Source: DASVFB01 sp963815965 (lineage in GTDB: Bacteria > Actinomycetota > Thermoleophilia > Gaiellales > Gaiellaceae). From it: a DNA stretch of 64,000 nt. Shown here one piece after another: positions 44,545-55,039 of the stretch (positions are counted from its first letter, which is position 1; every line of letters begins with the position of its first letter). Under the pieces are notes generated by a model. It was not told the origin of the DNA and made no database searches. It saw nothing but the letters and a program-made list of their open reading frames with translations. The DNA is taken from the NCBI GenBank assembly GCA_963815965.1, contig CAWFIT010000019.1:29583-93582 (forward strand). Reading direction: 5' to 3'. The position numbers and the translations under genes are program-made.

Positions 44545-45146
44545 CGAGGCGCCGAAGCAACTACCGGTCGATCGCGTCGTTACAGCGCGACAACCGCCTC
44601 TGCCGCGCGTGCGCCGAGGCCGGCCATCCGCTCGAGTCGCTCCCGGTCGTCCAGCCCTACCGGGGCCAGCGCGCGTACATGTTCGGCCAGGCGCCGGGGA
44701 TCCAGGAAGGTCGGGAACGCCTGCCTTGGCGCGGTCGCGCCGGCAAGACGCTACGCCGGTGGCTCGAGCTCGACGAAGACACGTTCTACGCAACGTTCTA
44801 CTGCGCGTCGGTCACGCGCTGTTACCCGGGACGTGCTCCGAGCGGCCGCGGCGACCGGACGCCGACGCCGCAGGAGCAGGAGCTCTGCGCGTTCTGGCGC
44901 GACCGGGAAATCGAGCTCATCCGTCCTCGCCTGATCGTGCCGGTGGGCGGGCTCGCGGCGCGCCGCCTGCTCGGCGTGAAGAGCGTGAGCGAGTGCGTCG
45001 GCGTCCGCTACGAGCTCGACGACGCGGTCGCGATCCCGCTGCCGCATCCCTCCGGCGCCTCCGGTTGGCTCAACGATCCCGCGAACCGCGCGCGCGTCCG
45101 CGACGCGGCCCGCGCGATTACGGCCGAACTACGCGGACTCGTCTAG
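44541..45146 (+). CDS. Uracil-DNA glycosylase family protein
   Basis: 201 residues. AYMFGQAPGIQEGRERLPW is the GEAPG-type motif A, RGRAGKTLRRWLEL the following loop, TFYCASVTRCYPG the substrate strand and VGGLAARRLLGVKSV then LPHPSGASGWLND (HPSG motif B). Similar to family 4/5 UDGs, but the N-terminal Cys pattern for the 4Fe-4S cluster is only partly present (CRACAEAG), so the family is uncertain. It probably removes uracil from DNA. Convergent with aceA, overlapping by 18 bp. Confidence 0.8.
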   Translation: MTRRRSNYRSIASLQRDNRLCRACAEAGHPLESLPVVQPYRGQRAYMFGQAPGIQEGRERLPWRGRAGKTLRRWLELDEDTFYATFYCASVTRCYPGRAPSGRGDRTPTPQEQELCAFWRDREIELIRPRLIVPVGGLAARRLLGVKSVSECVGVRYELDDAVAIPLPHPSGASGWLNDPANRARVRDAARAITAELRGLV

Positions 45147-46442
45147 AACGCCGCGCAGCTCCCGTTCGAACTGTGCCTCTTCGGTCGAGCCCTTGAGCGC
45201 GAGCGTGGACGACAGCCCGCCCGAGATCACCTGAGCGACCTCGTCGAAGTAACCGGCGCCGACCTCGCGCTGGTGACGCGTTGCCGTGTAACCGTGCTCC
45301 TCGAGCGTGAACTCGCGCTCTTGCAGACGCACGTACGCGGTCATCCCCTCTGCCGCGTAGCCGCGCGCAAGCTCGTACATCGACTCGTTGAGCGCGTGGA
45401 AGCCGGCGAGCGTGACGAAGAGGAACTTGTAGCCCAGCGCACCGAGCTCTTCTTGAAACGCCGCAATCGCGTCGTCGTCGAGATGCTTGCGCCAGTTGAA
45501 CGACGGCGAGCAGTTGTATGCGAGCAGCTTGCCGGGGAAATCCGCGTGGATGGCCTCCGCGAACGCACGCGCCTCGCCCATGTCCGGCGTCGAAGTCTCG
45601 AACCAGAGCACATCGGCGTACGGCGCGTACGCGAGCGAGCGCTCGATCACCGGCTCGAGGCCGTCGCGCACCTGGAAGAACCCCTCCGCCGTCCGTTCGC
45701 CCGTCAGGAACGCGCGGTCGCGCGGATCGTGGTCGGACGTGAGCAGCTTTGCGGAGAGGGCATCCGTCCGCGCGATCAGCACGCTCGGCACGCCCGCGAC
45801 GTCCGCCGCGAGGCGCGCGGCCGTCAGCGTCCGGATGAACTGCCCGGTCGGCACGACCACTTTGCCGCCGAGGTGGCCGCACTTCTTCTCCGATGAAAGC
45901 TGGTCCTCGAAGTGCACACCGGCGGCACCGGCCTCGATCATCCCGCGCATCAACTCGTACGCATTCAGCGGCCCGCCGAACCCTGCCTCGGCGTCCGCGA
46001 CGATCGGCGCGAACCAGTCGAGGTCGTGCTTGCCCTCCGACCAGTGGATCTGGTCGGCTCGTCGCAGCGCGTTGTTGATCCGCCGCACGACCACCGGCAC
46101 GGAGTTCGCCGGATAGAGCGACTGGTCGGGATACGTCGTCTCGCCGAGGTTCGCGTCGCCTGCAACCTGCCAGCCGCTGAGATAGATCGCCTTGAGCCCG
46201 GCCTTCACCTGCTGAACAGCCTGGTTGCCGGTCAGCGCGCCGAGCGCCGCGACGTAGGGCAGCTCGTGCATGAGCGACCACAGGCGCTCCGCTCCGCGCC
46301 GGGCGAACGTGTGCTCGACCGCGAGCGAGCCGCGCAGCTTGAGGACATCCTCGGCGGAATAGTCACGACGGATGCCGTGCCAGCGCGCCGCCTCCCACTC
46401 GCGCGCGAGGCGCTCTGCCTCTAGCTTGATCATCTTCGACAC
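45129..46442 (-). CDS. aceA: Isocitrate lyase
   Basis: 437 residues from GTG 46442. The catalytic loop KKCGHLGGKVVVPTGQ with the nucleophile Cys, GGPLNAYELMRGMIEAG, VHFEDQLSSE, VLIARTDALSAKLL and YNCSPSFNWRKHLDD. Splits isocitrate into succinate and glyoxylate, the first step of the glyoxylate shunt. 11 bp after aceB, so the two shunt genes form one operon. Confidence 0.97.
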   Translation of the reverse strand: MSKMIKLEAERLAREWEAARWHGIRRDYSAEDVLKLRGSLAVEHTFARRGAERLWSLMHELPYVAALGALTGNQAVQQVKAGLKAIYLSGWQVAGDANLGETTYPDQSLYPANSVPVVVRRINNALRRADQIHWSEGKHDLDWFAPIVADAEAGFGGPLNAYELMRGMIEAGAAGVHFEDQLSSEKKCGHLGGKVVVPTGQFIRTLTAARLAADVAGVPSVLIARTDALSAKLLTSDHDPRDRAFLTGERTAEGFFQVRDGLEPVIERSLAYAPYADVLWFETSTPDMGEARAFAEAIHADFPGKLLAYNCSPSFNWRKHLDDDAIAAFQEELGALGYKFLFVTLAGFHALNESMYELARGYAAEGMTAYVRLQEREFTLEEHGYTATRHQREVGAGYFDEVAQVISGGLSSTLALKGSTEEAQFERELRGVLDESA

Positions 46443-46453
46443 GCCTGCTCCCT

Positions 46454-47990
<1,537 letters not shown>

Positions 47991-48050
47991 CTCAGCTTTC
48001 CAAGCATCGCAGCGCGTTGAACCGAAGTCGAATCGTTCTTGTCGATCATT

Positions 48051-48071
48051 TGCATAAAATCTGTCTATGCA
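48051..48071. promoter_or_regulatory. LysR-type operator palindrome TGCATA-N9-TATGCA
   Basis: A perfect dyad containing the T-N11-A core of LysR regulators (ATA-N9-TAT), in the 76 bp between the divergent aceB and lysR starts. The right arm contains the ATG start codon of the regulator (48067), so binding would block its own expression directly, while the left arm faces aceB. Confidence 0.6.
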
Positions 48072-48975
48072 TCCGCAGCTGGAGGCGTTCATCGAGGTCG
48101 TCCGTCGCGGCTCGGTGACGGGCGCCGCGCGCGCGCTCTACGTGACCCAGCCGGCGCTCACCGCCCGCCTGAACGCGCTGGAGCGGACGGTCGGCTCGCC
48201 GTTGCTCGTCCGCCGGCGCGGCGGCGTTCGCTTGACCGAAGCGGGCCGCGCCTTCCTTCCCTACGCCGAGCGGGCACTGCAGGCGATCGCTGACGGGCGC
48301 ATGGTCCTGGCAGAGCTCGAGCGGGGTGCCGCCGGCCACATCGCGATCTGCGCCTCGCCGATCGTCTCGACGTACGCGCTGCCCACCATCCTCAAGCGCT
48401 TCTCTGAGGCGCACCCCGGAGTCCAGGTCGCGGTGCGCACCGGCCACTCCGAGGAGATGATCGAATCCGTCAAGCGCGACGAGGTCGCCGTCGGGTTGCT
48501 GCGCGCGTTCAACGACCCGGACGTCGAGCAGTTCACGCTCTACGAGGACGAGCTCGTGCTCGTCGTGCACGCAGCGCACTCGTGCGGCGACGTCGTCCGG
48601 CTCGCGGACCTGGCGGACGAACACTTCGTCCTGTTCGACCGCGCCTCGAGCTACCACGAACTGACGAACGCTCTCTTCCTCGAAGCGGGCATCGCGCCGC
48701 GCAGCGTGATGGAGCTCGACAACGTCGATTCGGCGAAGAAGATGGTCGCGCTGGGCCTCGGCGTTGCCTTTCTCCCTCTCGTCGCGGTCGCCGACGAGGT
48801 ACACAGCGGAAGCCTGCGCCTCGTTGGGCTCGCAGACCGCCGGCCGGCTCGCCGCCCGATCGTCGCGGTGCGGCGAAGAGACGCAGGCGCGCCGACGGGC
48901 GCGACGGCTGCGTTCCTCGACCTGCTCCACGAGCTCGGGCCTGAGCTTCAGGCCGCGGCTTCGGCCACCGTGTAA
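48067..48975 (+). CDS. LysR-family transcriptional regulator (probable aceBA regulator)
   Basis: 302 residues. HTH domain MHPQLEAFIEVVRRGSVTGA, ARALYVTQPALTARLNALER, VGSPLLVRRRGGVRLTEAGR; effector domain from about 90 (HIAICASPIVSTYALPTIL, VAVGLLRAFNDPDVEQF, SAKKMVALGLGVAFLPLVAV). Divergent from aceB with an operator-like dyad between, so it most likely controls the glyoxylate shunt and itself. The stop TAA at 48973 overlaps the first base of a palindromic repeat element. Confidence 0.92.
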   Translation: MHPQLEAFIEVVRRGSVTGAARALYVTQPALTARLNALERTVGSPLLVRRRGGVRLTEAGRAFLPYAERALQAIADGRMVLAELERGAAGHIAICASPIVSTYALPTILKRFSEAHPGVQVAVRTGHSEEMIESVKRDEVAVGLLRAFNDPDVEQFTLYEDELVLVVHAAHSCGDVVRLADLADEHFVLFDRASSYHELTNALFLEAGIAPRSVMELDNVDSAKKMVALGLGVAFLPLVAVADEVHSGSLRLVGLADRRPARRPIVAVRRRDAGAPTGATAAFLDLLHELGPELQAAASATV

Positions 48976-49137
48976 GAACTCGTTTCACAATGTGCTTCGT
49001 CGGTCGGGACGCGATGGGTGGTGCGAGGCAAGGACGCAGGGAGGCCCGATATGCAGGCATATCGGGCCGACTGAGGACGCGGCATCGCGCCGCCCAGCGC
49101 GCCCCGGCGGCTCAAGCCTCATTGTGAAACGAGTTCT
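48975..49137. repeat. 163-bp MITE-like palindromic element
   Basis: The ends are an 18-bp perfect inverted repeat: AGAACTCGTTTCACAATG (48975-48992) and its complement at 49120-49137. In the centre GGCCCGATATGC (49043-49054) and GCATATCGGGCC (49057-49068) form a second 12-bp dyad with a 2-base gap; GCGATG/CATCGC (49011-49016, 49083-49088) adds more pairing. There is no ORF. Size and symmetry fit a miniature inverted-repeat transposable element or large REP. It begins on the lysR stop codon and ends 28 bp before the ABC gene start. Confidence 0.75.
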
Positions 49138-49164
49138 AGGTATCTGCCACTAGATTTGACGCGG

Positions 49165-50938
49165 ATGGCGGCGGCTCCGTATAGACAGACATTCGGTCGG
49201 CTGCTGGGGTTCCTGCGGCCGTACAAGTGGTCGCTCGCCGTCTCGATCGTCCTCGCGGTGCTGTCGCAGGCTGCGCAGTTCGCCACGGCATTCCTGACCG
49301 GCGCCGGCCTCGGGAGCGCGGTCGAGGGACACGACAAGCACGCGCTCAAGCTGATCGTCGCAGCCGTCCTCGGCGTCGGCCTCGCGCGGGCGCTCTTCAT
49401 GGTCGGGCGTCGCCTGATTTCGGGACAGCAGGCGCTCGGCGTCGAGTTCGACATGCGCAGCGCGCTCTACGCGCACCTGCTCCGGCTCTCGTTCGGCTAC
49501 TACGACCGCCACCAGACGGGCCAGCTGATGTCACGCGCGACGGTCGACCTCCAGACGGTGCGCTTCTTCCTCGGGTACGGGCTGATCTTCTTCTTCCAGA
49601 ACGCGCTCACACTCGTGGGCGCGGCAGCCGTGATGTTCTTCATCAACTGGAAGCTGACGCTCGTCGCGCTGTGGATCGCGCCGCTTCTGATCGGGCTCGC
49701 CTACCGCTACTCGCACGTCGCGCACCCGCTGCTGCGCGACGTCCAGCAGAAGATGGCGGACGTCGCGACCGTGGCCGAGGAGAACATCGTGGGCGTCCAC
49801 GTCGTCAAGTCGTTCGCGCAGGAGCAAGCCGAGCAGGCGAAGTTCGAGCGATCCTCCGAGGCCGTCTTCAGCCAGAGCGTCGCGGCGAACAGGCAACGCG
49901 CGCTCTACGTCCCGCTGCTCTCGTTCCTGCCGCTGCTCGCCCAGGCGGCGGTGATCCTCGTCGGCGGCCGGATGGTGATCGACGGCACGCTCACGTACAG
50001 CGCATTCTTCTCGTTCAACATCATCGTGCTGATGATGGTTGCGCCGCTGCGCATGCTCGGCATGTGGATCGGGCAGGCGCAACGCGCGACTGCGTCCGGC
50101 GAGCGGATCTTCGAGGTCATGGACGAGCCGGAGGAGGTGGCCGACCGGCCCGATGCCGTGGAGCTGCCTCCGGGGCCGGGCCGCATCGAATACCGCGACG
50201 TGCACTTCGAATACGCGCCGGGGCGACCGGTCGTGCACGGCGTCGACCTCGAGCTCGCGCCGGGGAGCACGACCGCGTTGATCGGCCACACCGGCGCGGG
50301 CAAGACGACCCTGGCCGCGCTCGTCGGACGCTTCTACGACATCAGCGGCGGCAGCTGTCCTGCTCGACGGGATCGACGTGCGCAACGTCACGATCCGTTC
50401 GCTGCGGCACGCGATCGGCGTCGTCTCGCAGGATCCCTTCCTCTTCTCCGCGACCGTGCGGGAGAACATCGCGTTCGGCGTCGGCGATGCGACCGACGCG
50501 GAGATCGAGCGCGCCGCCGAGCTGGCCCAGGCGCGCGAGTTCATCGAACGGCTGCCGGACGGCTACGACACGATGATCGGCGAGCGCGGCATCACGCTCT
50601 CGGGCGGGCAGCGCCAGCGGCTCGCGATCGCGCGCGCGCTGATCGTCGACCCGCGCGTGCTGATCCTCGACGACGCGACGGCGGCTGTCGACGCGACGAC
50701 CGAGGCGCAGATCAAGCGCGGCCTGCGCGAAGTGATGCGCGGCCGCACGACGATCATCATCGCGCACCGCCTCTCGACGATCTCGCTCGCCGACGACATC
50801 GTCGTTCTCGACGGCGGCGAGATCGCGGCGCGCGGCACGCACGAGGAGCTGATCGCGAGGAGCCCCGTCTACCGCGACATCTACGAGCACGGGCTCCTCG
50901 AGCAGGAGTTCGCGTCTCGGGTGGAGGCGACCGCGTGA
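49165..50938 (+). CDS. ABC exporter subunit 1 (degenerate ATP site), one frameshift
   Basis: About 590 residues once repaired; six-helix type IV exporter domain (LLGFLRPYKWSLAVSIVLAV, FGYYDRHQTGQLMSRATVD) and NBD with Walker A GHTGAGKTTLAALVGR, signature TLSGGQRQRLAIARAL and Walker B LILDDATAAVD, where the catalytic Glu is Asp. An extra base near 50354-50357 moves the frame between ISGG and VLLDGIDVRN. With the next gene it should form a heterodimer, as in TM287/288 or BmrCD. Substrate unknown, perhaps a drug or lipid. Confidence 0.88.
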
Positions 50939-52740
50939 GGGTCCACCAGCCCGGCGGGCACCTTATGCGGGCGCGCGGCGCGAACGTCGACGACTGGTCG
51001 TGGCGCGCGACCGTTCGCCGTGTGAGGACACTGGCGCGGCTGGCCGCGAAGTACAAGGCCCGCACCGCGCTCGCGCTCCTCTTCCTGTTGATCGCGACCG
51101 GCGTCTCGCTCCTGCCGCCGTACCTAGCCAAGCTGGCGATCGACCACGGCATCCAGAAGCAGGACACGCACGCGCTCTACGTAGTGACAGGACTCTTCGT
51201 CCTGGCCGGGCTCGCGACGATCGCCGCGTCGTCCGCGCAGACGTACTTCACCGGCTGGACAGGCGAGCGCATGCTCGCCGACCTGCGCAACACGCTCTTC
51301 CGCCATCTGCAGCGCCTGTCGCTGGGTTTCTACGAACGCAACCGCGCCGGCGTGATCATCAGCAGGCTGACGAACGACGTCGAGGCGCTCGATCAGCTCG
51401 TCACCGACGGCTTCACGAGCCTCGTGCAGAACTCGCTCACGCTCATCGGCACCGCGATCATCCTCTTCTTCCTCGACTGGCGACTGGCCCTCGCCGTGCT
51501 CACGATCCTGCCGCCGCTCGTGATCGCGACTGCGCTGTTCCGGAAGCACTCGGCGCGTGCGTATCGGCAGGTGCGCGAGCGGCTCGGCCTCGTGACCGCG
51601 ACGCTCGCCGAGGACATAGCGGGGATGCGCGTCGTTCAGGCGTTCACGCGCGAGGCCGAGCAGGAGCGCGCGTTCCGCGAGGTCAACCTCAGCTATCGCG
51701 CCGCGAACCAGCGGACGATTCTGCTCAACGGCTTTTACTTCCCGTTCGTCGACTTCCTCTCGGCGATCGCAACCGCGATCGTCCTCGGGTACGGCGGCTA
51801 TCTCGTCTTCGACGGGAACATGACCGTCGGCACGCTGTTCGCGTTCGTCGGCTACCTGTCGAACTTCTTCGACCCGGTCCAGCAGTTGTCACAGCTCTAC
51901 AACACGTTCCTCTCCGCAGTCGCAGCGCTCGACCAGATCACGCGCGTGCTCGACGAGGAGCCCGAGGTCCGAGATCGGCCGGGAGCAGTGGAGCTGCCGC
52001 GCATCGAGGGAAACGTGCGGTTCGACGACGTTCGATTCGGCTACGGCAAGGGCGACGACGTCCTCCACGGGATCTCGCTCGACGTGCCGGCGGGAACGAC
52101 GGTGGCGCTCGTCGGCCACACCGGCGCCGGCAAGTCGACGATCGCGAAGCTGCTCGCGCGCTTCTACGAGCCGCGCTCAGGGCGGATCACGATCGACGGG
52201 CACGACCTGAACGACGTTACGCAGGCGTCGCTCCGGCGCCAGCTCGGAGTCGTCCCGCAGGAGGGCTTCCTGTTCGCAGGGACGGTGCGCGACAACATCG
52301 CCTTCAGTAGGCCCGACGCGATCGACGATGAGATCGTCCGCGCAGCGACGACGGTCGGCGCGCACGACTTCGTCGTCGACCTCGAGGACGGCTACGAGAC
52401 CAACCTGCAGGAGCGGGGCACGCGCCTCTCCAGCGGCCAGCGGCAACTCGTGGCGCTTGCACGCGCGCTGCTCGCAGACCCGCGCATCCTCGTCCTCGAT
52501 GAGGCGACGTCCGCCGTCGACATCGGCACCGAGCGGAAGATCGAGCACGCCCTGCGGCTGTTGCTCTCAGGCCGAACGGCGTTCATCATCGCCCACCGCC
52601 TGTCGACGATTCGCAACGCCGACCTGATCGTCGTCCTCGAGCACGGCCGCATCGTCGAGCAGGGCTCGCACGACGAGCTCCTCCGGCGGCGCGGCCTCTA
52701 TACATCGCTGTACGGAGACTGGGCTGCGCAGGTTGCTTGA
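50935..52740 (+). CDS. ABC exporter subunit 2 (catalytic ATP site)
   Basis: About 601 residues from GTG 50935 (GTGA overlap) or 590 from ATG 50968. Exporter membrane domain (ARTALALLFLLIATGVSLLP, LSLGFYERNRAGVIISRLTN), NBD Walker A GHTGAGKSTIAKLLAR, signature RLSSGQRQLVALARALL, Walker B ILVLDEATSAVD with the catalytic Glu, and IIAHRLSTIRNADLIVVL. Pairs with subunit 1, whose Walker B is degenerate. This is the usual asymmetric design. Confidence 0.92.
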   Translation: MRVHQPGGHLMRARGANVDDWSWRATVRRVRTLARLAAKYKARTALALLFLLIATGVSLLPPYLAKLAIDHGIQKQDTHALYVVTGLFVLAGLATIAASSAQTYFTGWTGERMLADLRNTLFRHLQRLSLGFYERNRAGVIISRLTNDVEALDQLVTDGFTSLVQNSLTLIGTAIILFFLDWRLALAVLTILPPLVIATALFRKHSARAYRQVRERLGLVTATLAEDIAGMRVVQAFTREAEQERAFREVNLSYRAANQRTILLNGFYFPFVDFLSAIATAIVLGYGGYLVFDGNMTVGTLFAFVGYLSNFFDPVQQLSQLYNTFLSAVAALDQITRVLDEEPEVRDRPGAVELPRIEGNVRFDDVRFGYGKGDDVLHGISLDVPAGTTVALVGHTGAGKSTIAKLLARFYEPRSGRITIDGHDLNDVTQASLRRQLGVVPQEGFLFAGTVRDNIAFSRPDAIDDEIVRAATTVGAHDFVVDLEDGYETNLQERGTRLSSGQRQLVALARALLADPRILVLDEATSAVDIGTERKIEHALRLLLSGRTAFIIAHRLSTIRNADLIVVLEHGRIVEQGSHDELLRRRGLYTSLYGDWAAQVA

Positions 52741-52759
52741 GTTTCCGTAGAGTCGCCTG

Positions 52760-53470
52760 GTGGACATCGGCGGCGTGCTCAGCGAGGCCTGGGACCTCTA
52801 CAAGCGGTTTCTGTGGCAGTTCTTCCTCACGGCGTTCATCGTGTTCGTCGTGCTCGACCTCATCTCGGCACTCGCAGCCGAAGCCGCCGGCGACAGCACC
52901 GCAGCGGGCATCTTCTGGGCGCTGGTCGCGTTCACGATCGGGATCGTCGGCTACTTCTGGGTGCAGGCCGCCCTCGTCGAGCTCGTTCGCGACGTGCGTG
53001 ACGGACGCGCGGACCGAAGCGTCGGCGAGACGTACCGCGCTGTTCAGCCCCGGTTGCCGGCGGTCATCAGCGCGGGTGTGCTCGCAGCGATCGGCATCGG
53101 CATCGGTTTCATCCTCCTGATCGTCCCGGGCCTCTTCCTGCTCACAATCTGGTCGATGATCGTGCCGGTGATCGTGATCGAAGGCCGCGCCGCGGGCGAG
53201 TCGTTCAGCCGCTCCCGCGAGGTCGTCAGTGGCAACGGCTGGACTATCTTCGCGCTGATCATCATCACGTTCCTCCTCGTCGGAATTTCATCCGCCGTGA
53301 TCAGGCTCATCTTCGCGCCGCTGCCGGACTTCCTCGACAATTGGATCGGAGCGCTCGTCGCGCACAGCCTCACCATCCCGTTTGCCGCCGCGACGCTGAC
53401 AACGGCGTATTTCCAGTTGACCGCGAGCGCGTCCGCCGTGGAGCCGGACGCTCCCGAGCCAGCGGCCTGA
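52760..53470 (+). CDS. Polytopic membrane protein, unknown
   Basis: 236 residues with about six membrane helices: FLTAFIVFVVLDLISALAA, GIFWALVAFTIGIVGYFWV, ISAGVLAAIGIGIGFILLIV with PGLFLLTIWSMIVPVIVIEG, and WTIFALIIITFLLVGI. The block LLIVPGLFLLTIWSM..P.IVIE followed by SFSRSREVVSG is seen in the glycerophosphodiesterase-membrane-domain-like (DUF975-like) group. No catalytic residues; role unknown. 19 bp after the ABC gene, likely the same transcript. Confidence 0.7.
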   Translation: MDIGGVLSEAWDLYKRFLWQFFLTAFIVFVVLDLISALAAEAAGDSTAAGIFWALVAFTIGIVGYFWVQAALVELVRDVRDGRADRSVGETYRAVQPRLPAVISAGVLAAIGIGIGFILLIVPGLFLLTIWSMIVPVIVIEGRAAGESFSRSREVVSGNGWTIFALIIITFLLVGISSAVIRLIFAPLPDFLDNWIGALVAHSLTIPFAAATLTTAYFQLTASASAVEPDAPEPAA

Positions 53471-53500
53471 CGTAGGCCCCGCAAGGCGTACGCTTCGCGC

Positions 53501-54379
53501 GTGGCGCTCGACAAGGAGACCGAACAGCGAATCGACCAGCCGATCTCGGCGGAGGCGGAGCGCGAGACGCGGCTAACGCCCGCCCAGGCCGTCGAGCAGA
53601 TGCGGATCAACGTGCCCGTGCGCGGCAACCGAAAGCTCCGCACGCTCGTCGAGCGCGTCAACGAGGACAAACAGCTGAAGGCGTGGTGGCACGCCTCGAA
53701 CATCAACGCAGGCGTCCGCATGCAGATCAACGACCACTCGTGGGTGCACATCCAGATCGTCGCCAACATCGCGCTCAAGCTTCTCCGGCAGCTGACGAAG
53801 CACGGCGTCGAACCGTCCCTCGTGAGCGACTACGGACTGTCCCGCGACGATTCGGAGATCGTCGTCGTCCTGGCCGCCCTCCTCCACTGCGTTGGCATGT
53901 CGGTGCACCGCGAGGGGCACGAGGACTTCTCGCTCTTCCTGGCCGAGCCGAAGATGCGTGAGTTGCTCGACGGTCTCTACGAGGAACCGGAGCTGACGGT
54001 GATCACCGTCGAGGTGCTCCAGGCAATCACGAGCCATCGCGAGTACGGCAAGCCGCTGACGATCGAGGCAGGCATCGTGCGCGTCGCGGACGCGCTCGAC
54101 ATGGCGAAAGGCCGTTCGCGGATCCCGTTCGAGCGCGGCTCCGTCTCGATCCATTCGCTCTCGGCAGCCGCGATCGACGACGTCGAGATCAAGGACGGCG
54201 AGCAGCGGCCGATCCTGATCGAGATCCTGATGAACAATTCGTCGGGGATCTACCAGGTGGACGGGCTGCTGAAGGCGAAGCTCAGCGGCTCGGGCCTCGA
54301 GCCGTACGTCGAGGTCGTCGCCCACATCGACACGGAAGCCGAGAAGCGTCTCGTCCCGATGTACCGGCTCGAGATCTGA
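53501..54379 (+). CDS. HD-domain-like protein with degenerate HD motif
   Basis: 292 residues. The pattern of HD phosphohydrolases is clear: DHSWVHIQIVANIALKLL with a first His pair, AALLHCVGMSVHREGHE at residues 126-141, and IVRVADALDMAKGRSRIP with the last Asp. In the middle motif the expected HD is His129-Cys130. The codon change (GAC to TGC) needs two substitutions, so it is not a single read error. Metal binding may be altered or lost. C-terminal 90 residues (SVHSLSA, ILIEILMNNSSG) are a separate alpha/beta domain. Substrate unknown. Confidence 0.8.
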   Translation: MALDKETEQRIDQPISAEAERETRLTPAQAVEQMRINVPVRGNRKLRTLVERVNEDKQLKAWWHASNINAGVRMQINDHSWVHIQIVANIALKLLRQLTKHGVEPSLVSDYGLSRDDSEIVVVLAALLHCVGMSVHREGHEDFSLFLAEPKMRELLDGLYEEPELTVITVEVLQAITSHREYGKPLTIEAGIVRVADALDMAKGRSRIPFERGSVSIHSLSAAAIDDVEIKDGEQRPILIEILMNNSSGIYQVDGLLKAKLSGSGLEPYVEVVAHIDTEAEKRLVPMYRLEI

Positions 54380-54382
54380 AAG

Positions 54383-54453
54383 CTGCGGGGCAAGGATTCG
54401 AACCTTGACTACTCGGTCCAGAGCCGAGCGTCCTACCATTAGACGACCCCGCA
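54383..54453 (-). tRNA. tRNA-Gln (anticodon CUG)
   Basis: A 71-base cloverleaf. The acceptor stem TGCGGGG pairs CCCCGCA; the anticodon arm is CTCGG-CT-CTG-GA-CCGAG, reading CAG codons; the T-arm has the standard GGTTCGAATCC. Discriminator G; CCA is not encoded. It lies just after the HD-like gene on the other strand. Confidence 0.95.
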
Positions 54454-54502
54454 AAGCGGGCGACTATTGTAGCCGCGCTTCCGGGCGAGATCGCGCTGCT
54501 CG

Positions 54503-55039
54503 ATGGCCCGCGTGATCGAGCAGGGCCGGCGGGCGTACATTCGCGCGCCACAAGCCTCCGACAGAGACGAGTTCCTGCGCCTCGCGCGCACGAGCCGCGA
54601 CCTGCACCGGCCCTGGGTCCGCGCGCCCGAGACGCCGAGGGAGTTCGAGGCCTACCTCGTGCGTTGCAGCAACCAGGCCGACCGTTGTTTTCTCGTGCTC
54701 CGCCGCACAGACGACGCGCTCGCCGGTGTCTACAACGTGAGCCAGATCGTCCGCGGCTTCTTCGAGAGCGCCTACCTCGGCTACTACGCGTTCGCACCTT
54801 CTGCCGGCACAGGACTGATGGCCGAGGGGCTGGAGCTCGTCATGCGCCACTGCTTTCGGCGCCTGCGGCTCCACCGCCTCGAGGCGAACATCCAACCGGA
54901 CAACGAGCGGTCCAAGCTCCTCGTGCAGCGGGCCGGCTTCCGCTACGAGGGCTATTCGCCGCGTTACCTGAAGATCGGCGGCCGCTGGCGCGACCACGAG
55001 CGCTGGGCGATCACGCGGGAGGACTGGGCCGATCGCTGA
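54503..55039 (+). CDS. GNAT N-acetyltransferase, RimJ/RimL-like
   Basis: 178 residues. RRAYIRAPQASDRDEFLRLA, the ribosomal-acetyltransferase-like LGYYAFAPSAGTGLMAEGLE (acetyl-CoA binding loop, with AGTGLM in place of QGKGxA), HRLEANIQPDNERSKLLVQR and GFRYEGYSPRYLKIGGRWRD. This is the RimJ/L pattern; the N-terminal amine target is unknown. Its 3' end overlaps the convergent TetR gene by 29 bp. Confidence 0.88.
   Translation: MARVIEQGRRAYIRAPQASDRDEFLRLARTSRDLHRPWVRAPETPREFEAYLVRCSNQADRCFLVLRRTDDALAGVYNVSQIVRGFFESAYLGYYAFAPSAGTGLMAEGLELVMRHCFRRLRLHRLEANIQPDNERSKLLVQRAGFRYEGYSPRYLKIGGRWRDHERWAITREDWADR

Noticed and set aside
49156..52740. A single 1194-residue fused double ABC transporter
   Set aside because: An extra base near 50356 puts the first NBD in another frame that stops at 50938; the join is out-of-frame sequence.
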